Assembly (NCBI RefSeq): GCF_027744825.2 | Contig: NC_071337.1 | Span: forward strand, 10,541,031 to 10,605,030 | Origin: Synchiropus splendidus | Taxonomy: Eukaryota > Chordata > Actinopteri > Syngnathiformes > Callionymidae | DNA length: 64,000 nucleotides | Reading direction: 5' to 3' | The notes under the pieces: model-generated | The model's input: only the letters and a program-made list of their open reading frames with translations | Databases searched by the model: none | Told to the model about the DNA's origin: nothing | In this document: positions 38,609 through 50,700 of the stretch, piece by piece | How positions within the stretch are numbered: the stretch's first letter is position 1 | How the letters are laid out: the number at the start of each line of letters is the position of its first letter | Position numbers and translations under genes: made by a program

Positions 38609-41080
38609 GTGAGAAACTTTCCAAAATCTTCTTAATGTCTTTCCGACGCTCGTTAGCTACCGATGCTAATGTTGTTAACATACGCGACTCGGTTGCAGAC
38701 ACTGACAGGTCTGCCAAGTGATGTTTGCTATCTTAAAATGAGCATGTTATTATTGGAATGTACAACAAGTAACGCCTTTAATCTCCATCGAAGGCGAAGG
38801 AGGACCCGGGAGCTATGTGGCCAGTGGACACAGCGTCCATGAGGAGGAGAACGATCGCCTGCAGGAGGGGCTGAGATACAAAGTTAGCGCCATGAAAAGT
38901 GTAAGTCAATAGTGAGGTACCAAAACCGTTATACTGTTTAGTGTTGTAACTGTGTGTTTCTTCTCAGCTTGCAATCGACATCGGGACAGAAGTCAAGTAC
39001 CAAAATAAAATGCTGAGTGAAATGGTGAGTTTCACTTTCCCTTTCGAGACACGATGGTTTCAAACTAGTCACACTCTTTACTACGAAATGTTAAAGGGCT
39101 CCATGGAATTAAAACAACTGGTAGACTTAAAAAAACAGCTGATGTCATGAAAAGTAGTCTCTATAGAAAAGTTTGGAAAGTGTCCCAGTGATGTCTGTGA
39201 ACGTGTTTGTCTGGTGTTCCAAACATGTCCACATGCACTCACACACAACTGTTTTATGACATGGCATCACACCCCACTGTGTTACTTTAAATATCGATTA
39301 AATAAACACAAAGCAGTGAGCTTTCTCATCCCTTTTGATTCTGCCAGGGTCATCAGTGTACGAGACGTATTTTCTCACTTCAATATTTGTCTTGAGAGGC
39401 TGTCTGCAGCAGTTTGCTTGTAGAAGCGATGTGCTTCGCTGAAGTGACTGATGTGATGACGATAAATAATAAAATACAAAAATGACATGACACAAGTTTA
39501 ATAACATGAAAGACTGAAGTAACTTTCACTCTCTAATCACTTTAATCATTGGATCTGTTGGACGATGCAGAAATATCTGGATTTCTTGGTTTGCTTAACA
39601 CATCATGGACATTCAACCTAAATCCCATTTGATATCTGGAATCTCTAATTCCAGAAATCAAATGGATATTATGATGGCAACAAGTGCATTAAAGTGACCA
39701 TGTGTTAAGGGGCTGTGATCTACTTGTCAGTCAAATGCTTTTAGCCTTATTGTCAGATACAAATATCATCTGCTTGTGACGGAAGAAATCCAAAATATGC
39801 GGTTAATAAAAAAATCTTTGTTCTGTTCGCACATGTTATCTCACCTTGTGTTAAGAAGTCAAGGATATAATAAGGAACTTGAGTAAATGTAAAAAGTCAT
39901 TAGAAACTACTAGTTTGAAATAAAGCTAGGTAATGAATAACAAGAAGTTGCAAACACCGTACATTGAACAGCTTGAACTATAACATCCGAACTGAGATGA
40001 TGATTTCACTGATTTGCTGAGACAAACTTTCTTTCCTATTGCTGATCACTTTTTCTGCCAGTTAATAAACACAACCCACTTCTGAAAACATGTGACAACA
40101 CTGCACAACTAGCCTTCTAACTGAAATAAAATCGAAATTGCTGCCTCACGCCTCAACTTTCAGTGCAAGTCCTTGTCTTGTACCCAAAAGAGCCGTTTCA
40201 CACCTGTGTTCCGGTTCCTGAGCGCAATTTTGTTTGCTCTATCATGAGACAGCTGCATGAACTCAGACAACAGTCACATCTGCAAAGCATATCGCCTTTG
40301 CACACACGACTCCTTTCATACCAGATGCGTCGTCTCTCTGAAATCTGAGGTGGTCATTTGAATCAGGTGTGTCATGTCAGCACCAGAATCGACGATTATG
40401 GTGTAATGGACTACATTTGGGGGACCAGCCTTACAGCAGTGGTTGGAAAACTTTAATCCCAGTTCTTAACAGTCCAACCTTTTAGAAGAGGCTGATGCAA
40501 GCAAGTCACTGACTTGGGGAGAAAAAAAATAGGCGTCAAGAGGTGGATTTGATGTTTACAGATTGTCTGGTTTTTGGACTTGCAAAGCGGTGGAGATAAA
40601 AACTTACCTTTTGCTGTCAGACAGAAGTGCTCCTGAATGTAAATGTTTGCTGAAAGAGTAAATGTCAGCATTTGAAGCAGCAGTCTTGCTTAGATAATCC
40701 AACTTTGAAGAACACTTTTATTCATAGTCTTGTTTAATAAAAAAAGTTTGGGATGTGAGAGGTGGACCATGGACCATAAACTATTAAAAGCTTTAAGAGT
40801 TGGTCAATTTAGCGTTTAAACTGAAGATCATTTGATACATTTGAATGCATGTTGGTTATAGATGAGAATAATGACCGTCTGTTACAGTTTAGAAATGGGA
40901 CAATGATCATGTTTGTCACCCCAGGACAGCGATTTCGACTCGACAGGCGGTCTCCTTGGCGCCACCATCGGCAGAGTCAAACAGCTGTCCAGAGGCAGCC
41001 AGACAAAACTCTTGTGCTACATGCTGCTCTTCTGCTTCTTCGTCTTCTTCATCCTCTATTGGTTCATCAAGCTGCGATGA
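38590..41080 (+). CDS. bet1: Bet1, Golgi vesicle membrane-trafficking SNARE (four coding exons)
   Basis: Coding exons are 38590-38608, 38794-38900, 38968-39024 and 40925-41080, giving 339 nt and a 112-aa protein, close to the length of mammalian BET1. In the known family, BET1 is a tail-anchored Qc-SNARE that pairs with syntaxin-5, GOSR2/membrin and an R-SNARE to fuse ER-derived vesicles with the cis-Golgi. The sequence shows an N-terminal MRR, a SNARE heptad region at about residues 24-86 with Gln54 as the probable zero-layer residue (hydrophobic positions V51, I47, L58, M61, F65), the [12 protein letters not shown] segment typical of BET1, and one C-terminal membrane span at about 89-109 followed by a two- or three-residue luminal end (KLR). 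The start ATG has A at -3 and lies in a GC-richer context. BET1L is less likely because the C-terminal block matches BET1. The gene is convergent with the acyl-CoA dehydrogenase. Confidence 0.95.
38794..38900 (+). CDS. bet1: bet1 coding exon 2
   Basis: Encodes the end of the short N-terminal region and the first half of the SNARE motif ([12 protein letters not shown] to AMKS). The intron before it is 185 nt. The donor gtaagt is a perfect consensus. Two AG acceptors lie 6 nt apart, at 38793 and 38799; the upstream one is chosen because it gives GEG, as in mammalian BET1. Confidence 0.92.
38968..39024 (+). CDS. bet1: bet1 coding exon 3
   Basis: A 57-nt, phase-0 exon of 19 codons ([12 protein letters not shown] to LSEM) that carries the central SNARE layers, including the probable zero-layer Gln54. 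It is preceded by a 67-nt intron with a strong pyrimidine tract ending in ctcag and followed by the donor gtgagt. Confidence 0.94.
40925..41080 (+). CDS. bet1: bet1 coding exon 4 (SNARE C-half and membrane anchor)
   Basis: Encodes [12 protein letters not shown], the [12 protein letters not shown] block, the Phe-rich membrane span and the final KLR, ending in TGA at 41078-41080. The acceptor is ccccag. The preceding intron of 1,900 nt (39025-40924) shows no further coding exon and no clear repeat. Confidence 0.95.
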   Translation, partial: DSDFDSTGGLLGATIGRVKQLSRGSQTKLLCYMLLFCFFVFFILYWFIKLR

Positions 41081-41313
41081 CAGCGGTGACATGTTGGGCT
41101 TCAGACCACGGAAACGTCCACTGAAGCTCTTATCGAGTGAGGTTGTGCTCATGTATTCGCGACAGGATCGATGTCATCAACAGGAGGGACTCCAGTAGTG
41201 AGCATCTCTTTACAGTCATAACCAGACATTGAGCAATGACAAGTCCTTGATATTGTATTAAAGTTAGACTGAAAACAGATACATGCAGCACATAATCTAG
41301 TTTTGTTGCGCTC

Positions 41314-41319
41314 AATAAA
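41314..41319 (+). promoter_or_regulatory. Candidate bet1 polyadenylation signals (AATAAA)
   Basis: AATAAA lies 234 bp after the bet1 stop codon. Further plus-strand AATAAA hexamers occur at 41394-41399 and 41618-41623; use of the last would extend bet1 transcripts to the end of the convergent gene's coding region. Which one is used cannot be told from sequence. Confidence 0.55.
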
Positions 41320-41404
41320 CTGTCTTAACGGTTTCTACAACCCAGTGAAGACCAAGAGTGATATTCTTCTTGTGGGAAAATTGTTTTATTGTAAATAAAC
41401 AAAT

Positions 41405-41410
41405 TTTATT
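41405..41410 (-). promoter_or_regulatory. Candidate polyadenylation signal of the acyl-CoA dehydrogenase
   Basis: TTTATT on the plus strand reads AATAAA on the minus strand, 240 bp beyond the acyl-CoA dehydrogenase stop codon at 41650. A second copy lies at 41385-41390. Both fall between candidate bet1 signals on the opposite strand. Confidence 0.5.
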
Positions 41411-41649
41411 ATGAACATTTTTTGTCAGTGTGGTGATAGATCTGGCAGCTCTGCCTTTTATGAAAACATAGATTACAAATATTAGGCTTCTTATTAACGT
41501 CTTATTTCAGTTTCAGATGATGAACACAATGAACAAGATGTTTGTGAGACCTACTCACATCAGAAAAGGCCTTACGAGTAGCTGGTGTAACTGCACTTTG
41601 TGATTATAACCTTCACCAATAAAGATTTGCGGGTGAGTTACCGATGACA

Positions 41650-41740
41650 TCACTTCTTGGGAAGCATGTCCATATACTTGCTGATGATCCCCAGCATGAC
41701 CTCATCCGCTCCGCCACCGATCGACACCAATCTGGAGTCC
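41650..41740 (-). CDS. Acyl-CoA dehydrogenase coding exon 9 (C-terminus)
   Basis: Residues 402-431 and the TGA stop. It contains [19 protein letters not shown], the last active-site loop; at the place where MCAD and SCAD carry the catalytic Glu, this protein has Gly410. The C-terminal PKK is not a peroxisomal SKL-type signal. Confidence 0.94.
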
Positions 41741-44700
41741 CTGCGACAAAGAACCGAAAGTTTGTCTTCATTGCATAAATGGGAGGATCGTGTCACAACA
41801 AGCTTCACTGTCATTTCCTTATCAACGGCTGCAGTCACCTGCTCAGGCTTGTCACCCTTCACAACTGACTCGCCTAAATGGAGATCAGCTGAGGTCATCC
41901 TCACGAGATGCCTTCACCATCATCATGTTTTCAACTCTTCTGATAGATCAGGAGGAATCGCTTCCTAACTTGCCCCAACACTAGATGGCAGCACAGAGTC
42001 GACTTCAAACGTCAAGTCGACCTACTAAAACAAAACCATGAGAAATATTGGCGCTCAGCCGGAGGCTGATCACGATTGCAAATTATCAAAATATCAGGTA
42101 ACACGCTGCGGATGGGAGGTGTCAATCATCCGCTCCAACTTTGGCTCAGAGTTACTTCACTGAAGATACAAAATGACACATCTCCAAGCAAGCACATCTA
42201 CCAAGTAGAGCTGTCGCACCCTGTGATTGACACGAACACTCAGGCTGATAACAGCAGCGAATAACATGTTGGTGGGTTGTGAGGGAGCTGGAGTTTAACC
42301 TTGGTGTTACTTGGTGTGTGAGTCGCCAATTCCTCAGCTCCTCACTTTACGGTGTTTCCATTATTTTGTCCAATCCCTGTTGTTACATTTTTTGGACCGA
42401 AAAAAAAAAAAAAAAAAAAACATTTCATCATTTGTATATAAACCCTGCCGTAACTTTGTTTTAAATTAAATGGCAAACTAGTTTTGTGATAGTCAAAAGC
42501 CTCAACAACAGCTGTGTTGTATGTAATGCATTGGATTCACATGAGCAGAATCTGCTGGACATATGGTCCAATTCCACACTTAGGAACAGTTGCTAATGAC
42601 ATGAGGCTCCTATTATGATTTGCACGTGGCAGGACTGTCTCACCTGTAGAATCTGCTGACCAGGACGTCACTGGTGAAGCCCATCCCACCCCAGAACTGC
42701 AGGCAGCTGTCACTCAGCTCTCTTGCCAGGCGACCTGCCTTCAGCTTCGCCATGGAGGCCAGTTTTGTGACATCATTGCCTTTAATATACAAGGCTGGGA
42801 AGGAAAAAAGGGTTAGTGTTGGTATTCACTCAAGCTTAAAGATCACGTTCTATCGGCGGCATCTCACCTGTCGCGTGATAGAGGAGCGATCTGAGGAGCT
42901 CGACCTCAGTCTGCAGTTCGGCTAACCTGAAGTGAACTGCCTGGTGATGGAGCACCGGCTGCTTAAAGATCTTCCTCTGTCGAGTGTACTGGATCGTCTC
43001 CTGAATCACAATGTCCATGGTGGTAATGACTGGAGGTGTGGGGAGACGGGGGAGAGGTTGCGGACGTTAATATCAACCATGAACTCTTGCTGGGTCAAGA
43101 GTTTGTCACTCCCACATCACTCTATCCTCTTCACAGCGCCTCAGAATGATTGCTCCATCCAATCTCAAATACAAAAGTCACGCTGCAATCACCCTCAGTT
43201 TCACATCTCAGGGAAATGCCTCTCACCACTTAGTCAAACTTGAGTCCAGAACAAGGTCTTCTGGTATTTGACCTCTACTCCCTTTTGGCGAAAATCACTG
43301 ACCGTAATGATGCTGATAAACTGGGTTGGATGTCATGTGTGATGAACTTACTGTTGGCAGCAGCCCACAGCCTCTCTTCCTGGAACTGAAGCATCTGATA
43401 GGTGAAGCCCATCCCCTCCTGGCCAATGATGTTCTTACATGGAACGCGCACGTCATCGAAGAACACCTCAGCCGTGTCGGAGGACCACATGCCAATTTTG
43501 TTGATCTTCCGGGCGATGTGCACTCCTGATCAGAATTAAAATAAACCGTGACAGTCTGGTGACAAACTCGAAGGATCCACTGAGTCGTTCTATAGATGCG
43601 CTAGCAGTTTATTTTGGCTACTCGCCATCAATACTAGCCAGTAAAGTAATAAAGAGGTTTTGAACTTTACAGCATGATCATGTTACGATCTATTTTCCAA
43701 CATGTTCACTGTTAAACATGAAGGTCTGTCACAGACTTTCCTTAGTTGTGTGTCTCAGTTTACCACCAACACCGTCTGGGGCCAGAAACATCACAAACAC
43801 AAACTGATATTTCCGACTTATGATAGAAAAAGGTCAACAAAAAAGTACCACTTAAGACTTCCTTAGCAGCAAGTTAGCATGGTGTTAGCGTAGCACTAAC
43901 ACATGGTCAGTAATAAAGTGTCTTCACCTAATCTTGCACATAATATTTGACACAACTGAATCACCATTTTATATTTAAAAACTATAATGTAGCAATATTA
44001 GCTTAGCCATCTTAGAGCAAGCAAGCTTCTTCTCACTTGGAAGGATTTTTTTTACACTATGAACTCTTCCGTAAAACATATTGTAGCTGATACCTCATCA
44101 TAAAATACTCCATGTGACCACTCTTTTGTTTTGCCTTTATGGGAAGCCTGATTATACAAAAGCCGAGTCATCAAGTTCCAAGCCTGGAGGCTGTTTTTTC
44201 AGGCTCATCCTACCTGGCAGGTTCATGGGCAGGCAGATGAGGGATTTGTTCCTGTGAGGCGGCCCGTCGCTGGTGTTGGCCAGGAGACACATCCAGTCAG
44301 CCTGCGTGCCGTTGGTGGTCCACATCTTTCCACCGGTGATCACATATTCATCCCCCTTTTTCACAGCTTTGGTCAAAATACCTGCCAGGAGCGAGGGAAT
44401 GTTTCTCTAACCGTCTTTTAGCAGGTCCACTGTTTTCTCTTTTCAAACGATGATGGTGGGGAAACGTACTTGAGACGTCCGAGCCGGCTCCCACTTCACT
44501 CACTCCCAGGCAGGCGACTTTATCCCCCATGATGGTGGGGAGGAGAAACTCTTGTTTCATCTCAGCTGAACCAAACCTGCAGAAACAAGTGATGCAAGTT
44601 CTTCTTAGGATTAGTTTTTAAAAAAAAAGGTGCAACAGTGAAACTTATCTCCATTCGGATGCCACATTTGGATGAGTGCGGAGTTGGGAACAAGTCACTC

Positions 44701-47700
44701 GTACATTTGTGTGGTGGCCAAACACAAGATGAGCAGTGAAACGCTTGACTCAGGAGAAGTGGGAGCTGCAGGTTGTTTTTTGTCACATCTTCTTTATGTA
44801 ATCAGTAGAGTTTCATGAGGGCGCTGGCTGAGAGACAGAGCTGTCAATCTTCTGGACAGAGTCAGCATGTGTCTGCTGTTCCCATCTGTGTCCTTCAGTC
44901 TGGGTCCAACTGTCAGTCAGTGTCCATTTGTGTGTTTGAATGTGTGTTTCACAGCCAGTGTCTTTACATGCCAGTGTGCTTCATCTCTCTCACTATGTGA
45001 TCGATTGTTCTGCCTTTGTTTCTCTGCATTTGTGGGTTTGTTTATCTAGCATTCTTTCTCTGTGCGAGCAATCTTTCCTTTCCTTTCCTTTCTTTTTGTG
45101 AGTGCATGTTTCTTCCGCTTTCTCTCATTCCCCCTCCGTGCGTGTGCATCTAAATATGTTGATCTCGATGGTCTCCAGTCTTGGTAATGTCTTGGTCTTT
45201 GTTTGTGTGGTCCTGACTACAACACTAGCTGATGAACAACCTGGTTTAGACAAGTGTAACGTTCCGTCACAACAGTCTCAACAGTTGCTAGACTCCACTA
45301 CTCTGCAGACCTGCACTGAACTGCTGTGAGACACAACCACCGGCAACATTTTAATACCCCTGGCCATTGTTCTAGAACATACTGAAGAAATCTAGATTCT
45401 TGCTCTGACATCAGTCTCCACTATCAACTCGAAATAAAAGCGTAAACGGACATTTTGGATCGCAGTTTGTATGCTCCTTATTGAAACACGCTGTGTTTCA
45501 TGATGTAAAAAGTTAGACAGGAAACAAAGATGCACCTTTGCCTTTATCATTCTATGTTCACGTTCTTTTATTAGTGAAGCAATTTGTGTGCGACATTCTG
45601 AAACATGAAGTCGAAATGAAGTTTTTATCTGGGTCAGTCGGTCTGTCAGCTGTCTCTCCTGTCGCAGCTACCTCTCCTCACTGGCCAACTGATGTTGAAT
45701 GATGGATATTTCGAGAGCTCCCTTTGCAAGCATATGCTTGTGTTGTGCATATTCTGTGATGACATTTTCCTAATAAACAAGCATGGGATATGGGCATGGG
45801 CTGCTTTATGACAATATGCAATTACACTCTTTTACCAGTGGCGCCGCTAAAAACAAATACTCTACGTATCGCCTCTTTAATGTCTACATATTCTGTCTCC
45901 ATGTGTACATCATCTGGCCATTCAGTGTGTGCATCTGTATGCATTCCTTTCTCTCAGTGTGGGTCTCTTTCTACACAATGTACCCATCTATAACTACGAC
46001 TGTTGGGTTTAACAGACACTCTGACCGACATCATTCATGAGAATAGGCAGGTAAATATCTACCAATACTGGTGACATCTCATTGTTTTTGACATGGGCAA
46101 ATACACAAGCTGAAGTATTGACCAATCAAAATGAAAGATTGCAAAGATGCATTCAGGGCTTTTTCTTACTCCAGTAAACCTACTGAAACTGTACAGAGCA
46201 AGTGAATTTTCGGTTCATTAAAATTGACAAACAACAATAGCAGTGTGTGGTGCTGGCAAGAGTGTGATTAAATTAAAGACTGTGGGACGCGCTGGCAGAG
46301 TTTGGGGCAAAAACAAACCCAATAGGACGGTGCGGAGAGACTTGTACACGTTGCCTAAGTCTCCCATTTATTTTAATATTCACAGTGAATGTGGATGGTC
46401 TAATTAAACTCCAGAGACTGTCAAGTTTCACAACACCACAACAAGCGCAACCAAGCATAAATACATTCATTTGTCATCTGTGATAAAGAGTTAAACAAAT
46501 GGTTGTGGGCTCCAGTGCATCCACAGAGATGCGTGAAAAGGCAGCAGTGTGCGGCACTGAGATGATTCGCTGTGTGTGCAGCAGTGCAGTCAGCCTTTAA
46601 TTTTTGATAAAACTCTACATTCAGTGTGCTGACAAAAAGGGCCGGTGAACAGCTGGCGCAGGAGCGTTTGTGAATAATTATGGAGCTGCGGCGAAACCCT
46701 TAAAAGATTGCATGCATTTATGTATGGAAGGGGTGTACAAACACATGACCCCAGTATTTAAAGCATGCACCAGAAAAAGCTTAATACTTCACCAGAAGGT
46801 CTTGTAAGGATGGGCGAGAACTTATCCTACAGGATATACAGCCAAAAACAATCTCCAGGATAAATTCGATAAACGCTTGCAAACATGAACAAGACGAGAG
46901 TGTGACGGCGCAGCCCGCTCTCCAGCTCCGCGGTGTTTGACAGCCGACACCGGCGTGTGACTGTTGTGAAGAGTGTGGTGGACTTTGGTAGTTTTAAACT
47001 TATTTTTAATACAGGGGACCTTTGATAATGACATTGGTCGACTCTTGAGTCTATGGATCCGCATTTATTTTATTAGATGGAGTGGTCCTCATAGGTTCTC
47101 TGACACGGTTGGCTGCCTTGGTTCACATCAGCACATGCAAGTCTCCCGCTGCGCCGGCGCCTCAGCAAAACACCGTGGTGAAAATAGTTAAGTGAGGCAA
47201 AGTTGAGACAAAGAAACTGTGTTCACCACCTCATTGATCCCTTCTAACTAACAAACTAGTTCCCCACGTTGGGGTCTAATGTGACGTGTCATGACAGTGT
47301 GGGCACCTGGCCAGCGCAGGGGTAGCCATGTCAGTCTGGACACCAATGGCCATCGGGATGCCTCCACAGTGGATTTTGCCCAACTCTTCTGCCACAGCAA
47401 CACTGTAGCTGTAGTCAAGTCCCAGGCCTCCATACTCTGCAATAAAGAGCATCACAATCAGCTAGGGCTGACGCTTATGTCCCACACATTCAAAGGGGAG
47501 TTTCTTTCTGAGACAAAGGAGAAAATTCTGGAGAAAAGAACTGAACAAGTTTTAAAAGTTTGGTTCCACTTTAGATTAGGGAATATAGATTATCATAAAC
47601 AAACTACTTGTTCATATTAGCATGTAATTCATCGCTACTGTATTAAGTACCTTTGTCCATCCTCTTCATCCAGACTATATTTTGCCCTCAAATGGCCACG

Positions 47701-50700
47701 GAAAATTCATTCTAAACAACACCAAAATTGGTGATTATACACAGTTTATAAGCAGGTAACTGCACTAGTTGATGTGTTCTCCATTCTATAGTGTTACCAA
47801 AAGTTCAATTGCACTATTACATTCTATTAATTGAATCAGATATTACACATAAATAAATGAAAAAAACAAACAGTTGCCTCATTGCCATAATGCTTTCCCT
47901 AGCCAACCATCCTCAATTTAACCATCCAAATGACTAACATTAACCAGGACTCTGATCCAAACTTAAACCTAATTATAATGACACAGTTATTTTGAAGTCT
48001 TCAACCTCAAATCGAGGCTTATCCTCGTGGGGTCCAGCAAAATGTCCCCACAATGTCATATGGTCCTGACAGGATCGTGTTTAGCGAAGAATTGGTCCCC
48101 ATAAATTAATATAAACAAGAACACACACACACACACACTGACTATTAAGACTAAGTAGACTTCAAATTAGGAAGTTACTGTGACCATCTTTTCTGCTCTT
48201 GTTTTTTCACAAGAAAAGAGAACTGGGTTTGGTTTTCTTTTGAGTTTCAGCTGAATCGTTAAAATATGTATTTTCATGTGTTTATTTTCAGCCCATATTT
48301 TTATATTTCCCCTGAAAAATCCAATTTAGATTTAAGAACATCATGTTCAAGGGAGACATGGCCAAGAAAAGCAGCAGCTCATTGGAAAATATATATGGTT
48401 AAACAAACAACTATGACTTGCTGAGAACAGAGACAGTGTCCTAGAATAAAATGCTATTGCCGTCATTGAAATCATCTTCATTCAGAAGTGTTCAGAGTGG
48501 GCGCAGATGCATTTGCACAGGTTGGTCAAAGTTGTTTTTTCATTCCAAGCACAAACAGTTTAACCAATGAGTTGTCAGCAAATAAGCGACACTGACACTC
48601 CCGAGACACCGGACTGGGGAAAAGGTGTCCTGTCGATTGGTCGGAACAAAGACCAGCACCAACTGCTCCAAGTGATCATTTGTATCTCGCAATCATTGTT
48701 ATCTCGGGATAAAGAAAATAAAGTCATGCATGTCGCTTCCAGGGACGCGTAATATGTATCGCTTAGCCACATATGGTATTATTTTGAGTAGAAGGCACTT
48801 GATCAGAGTGTTTGCGGACTTGCAGACAGTGACTGACAACGTTGACGAACAGTTACGAAGCCATGGGAGACATTGTGGTTCCAGGAGGACGTATACAAAA
48901 TGCTTTGACAGAGAGGCAGTTACGCATGCGCTGACATTCACCATTGTATCTTGAGATAACAATTATCGAGATAACTGTTATCACGAGATAAAAATAATCT
49001 CGAGATAATTGTTATATCGGGCAAAAAAAAATAAAGTCATGCATGCCACATCCAAAAAAAAAAAACACATGCATGTCACTTCCATGGCTCCGTATGGATC
49101 AAACAAACAACCCAAAAGTTTTAACTTTAGTTTTAACCTAAAAGTTTTAAAGTTTTCAAATGAACGTGACAGAAAGTAAATACAGTGATAAAAGATGGAG
49201 CTTGAAGTAACATCTTTCACATGTAATACGCACCATTCAATATCAATATCCCCTGCACTTTCCTCACAAACCTCCCCTTCAGCCACATCAGAGCTACTCA
49301 ACCATGGCCTGACATGAACCGTCTCGATACACAACACTTGGTGCCACTTCACAGTTCGACTTGGCTACTCACTGCTACTATGTGTCATGAGAGAACGCAC
49401 TAATGAAACACAGGAACCGCTTCAGGGAAGTAAACAGTGCTGTTGATTTAGGTCACCGTTTGAGTGGCGCCTTTGCTTTTCTACATATTTAACAAACCCA
49501 CATCAGTAACTTTTAAAAAGAGCCATTTATTTCTACAGACTACATGCATACTTACTACATACTATGACTACATTTACCACAACGCCATTTGGGTTTTTCC
49601 AATGGCGACAAAGTGGATAGAACCACCTTCTATCATTCCTTTCTTTTGCCTTTCATCATCAGTGGTTGTTATTTCAAAAGTCGCTCCCTACTCACCATAA
49701 TAACAATTTTACTGCAAGTTTTGATCTTGCATTGCATGAAATAGGCAAGTAAAGCCTTACAGTTGCATTATTCAAAACACAATTCCAAACAATATTACAA
49801 ATAAAGGAAAATTGCCAAGAACAATGACTCTTGAAAGACGATGTATGAAGGAAACCTTTTATGTGGAAATGAGTCTCGCCGCAGCACAGAGACACACCGT
49901 AATATTTACTACTTTATAGATGATCTTTCTTTCTGTTAGCGACACACAGGCTCTTCACTTTGAGATTTAGGAGGTGCTTGGTCGACCAAATGGAAGCGAG
50001 TATGTGCGATTCATTTCGGTGATGGAAACCAACACTGACTGATCATGTGCAAATGGAGAACAAAATGGTGAAAGTAGTGAAGAGGGTTTATCATCGCCAG
50101 TCAAGCTGGGTGTTCCGTCAGGAAGCGGCCGAGAGGATGAAAGAAAGAGAGGGTAAATCAACTGGGCCAAATAGAAAAGAGAAGCAAACGCAACAGGAGG
50201 ACAGGGCAGCCAAAAATAAGAGGAAACAGGTGCAGCGATATGGCGCACTGAAACCCAGCGGGAAGAAAATTGGGACTAAGGGAAAGTTTTGTCCAGCTTT
50301 AAAGAAAACAGCAGGCTGCCTGGTTGAACAAGCAAGCAGAAGAAAAACAAACAAAATCTGACACAAATGTCAATCCGCAAGCCATATGCTTCTTCTGAGC
50401 AGCAGATGTCCACCGTGCCGCCTCTCATACACGACTGAGTCACAAGAAGGGAGCTTGCGTGAGATCAAATATCGATCAATTAAAAATGTTGATTGAAATA
50501 TGTGTCAGCACCGGGTTCAAAATTGGTAGAAAATGGTTTTATTGGGTTCAAAGTGGTTTCAGAGAGCAGGACTCGCGGGTGTCCTGGGGATGTCTTGAAC
50601 TGAAAATCGGATGCCCTACTTTTGTGGCAGGATGCCCTATTTTTCCACAACTGGTTTCCTGAATGCGATTTTGAGAAAGATTAGATGACTCAGCCTTCCT

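Larger units (their letters stand above)
41081..41649. other. Convergent 3' ends of bet1 and the acyl-CoA dehydrogenase
   Basis: The 569 bp between the two stop codons holds AATAAA hexamers on both strands: plus at 41314, 41394 and 41618; minus at 41405-41410 and 41385-41390. The 3' UTRs are therefore short, and may overlap. Confidence 0.6.

Noticed and set aside
47291..47620. A 109-codon plus ORF
   Set aside because: It is the antisense shadow of acyl-CoA dehydrogenase exon 3.
48915..48930. A second NRF1 site (acgcatgcgctg)
   Set aside because: It matches only in part and lies in a repeat deep in intron 2, far from any promoter.
50047..50361. A basic, Lys/Arg-rich 104-codon ORF
   Set aside because: Purine-rich composition explains it; an equally long frame runs on the opposite strand.
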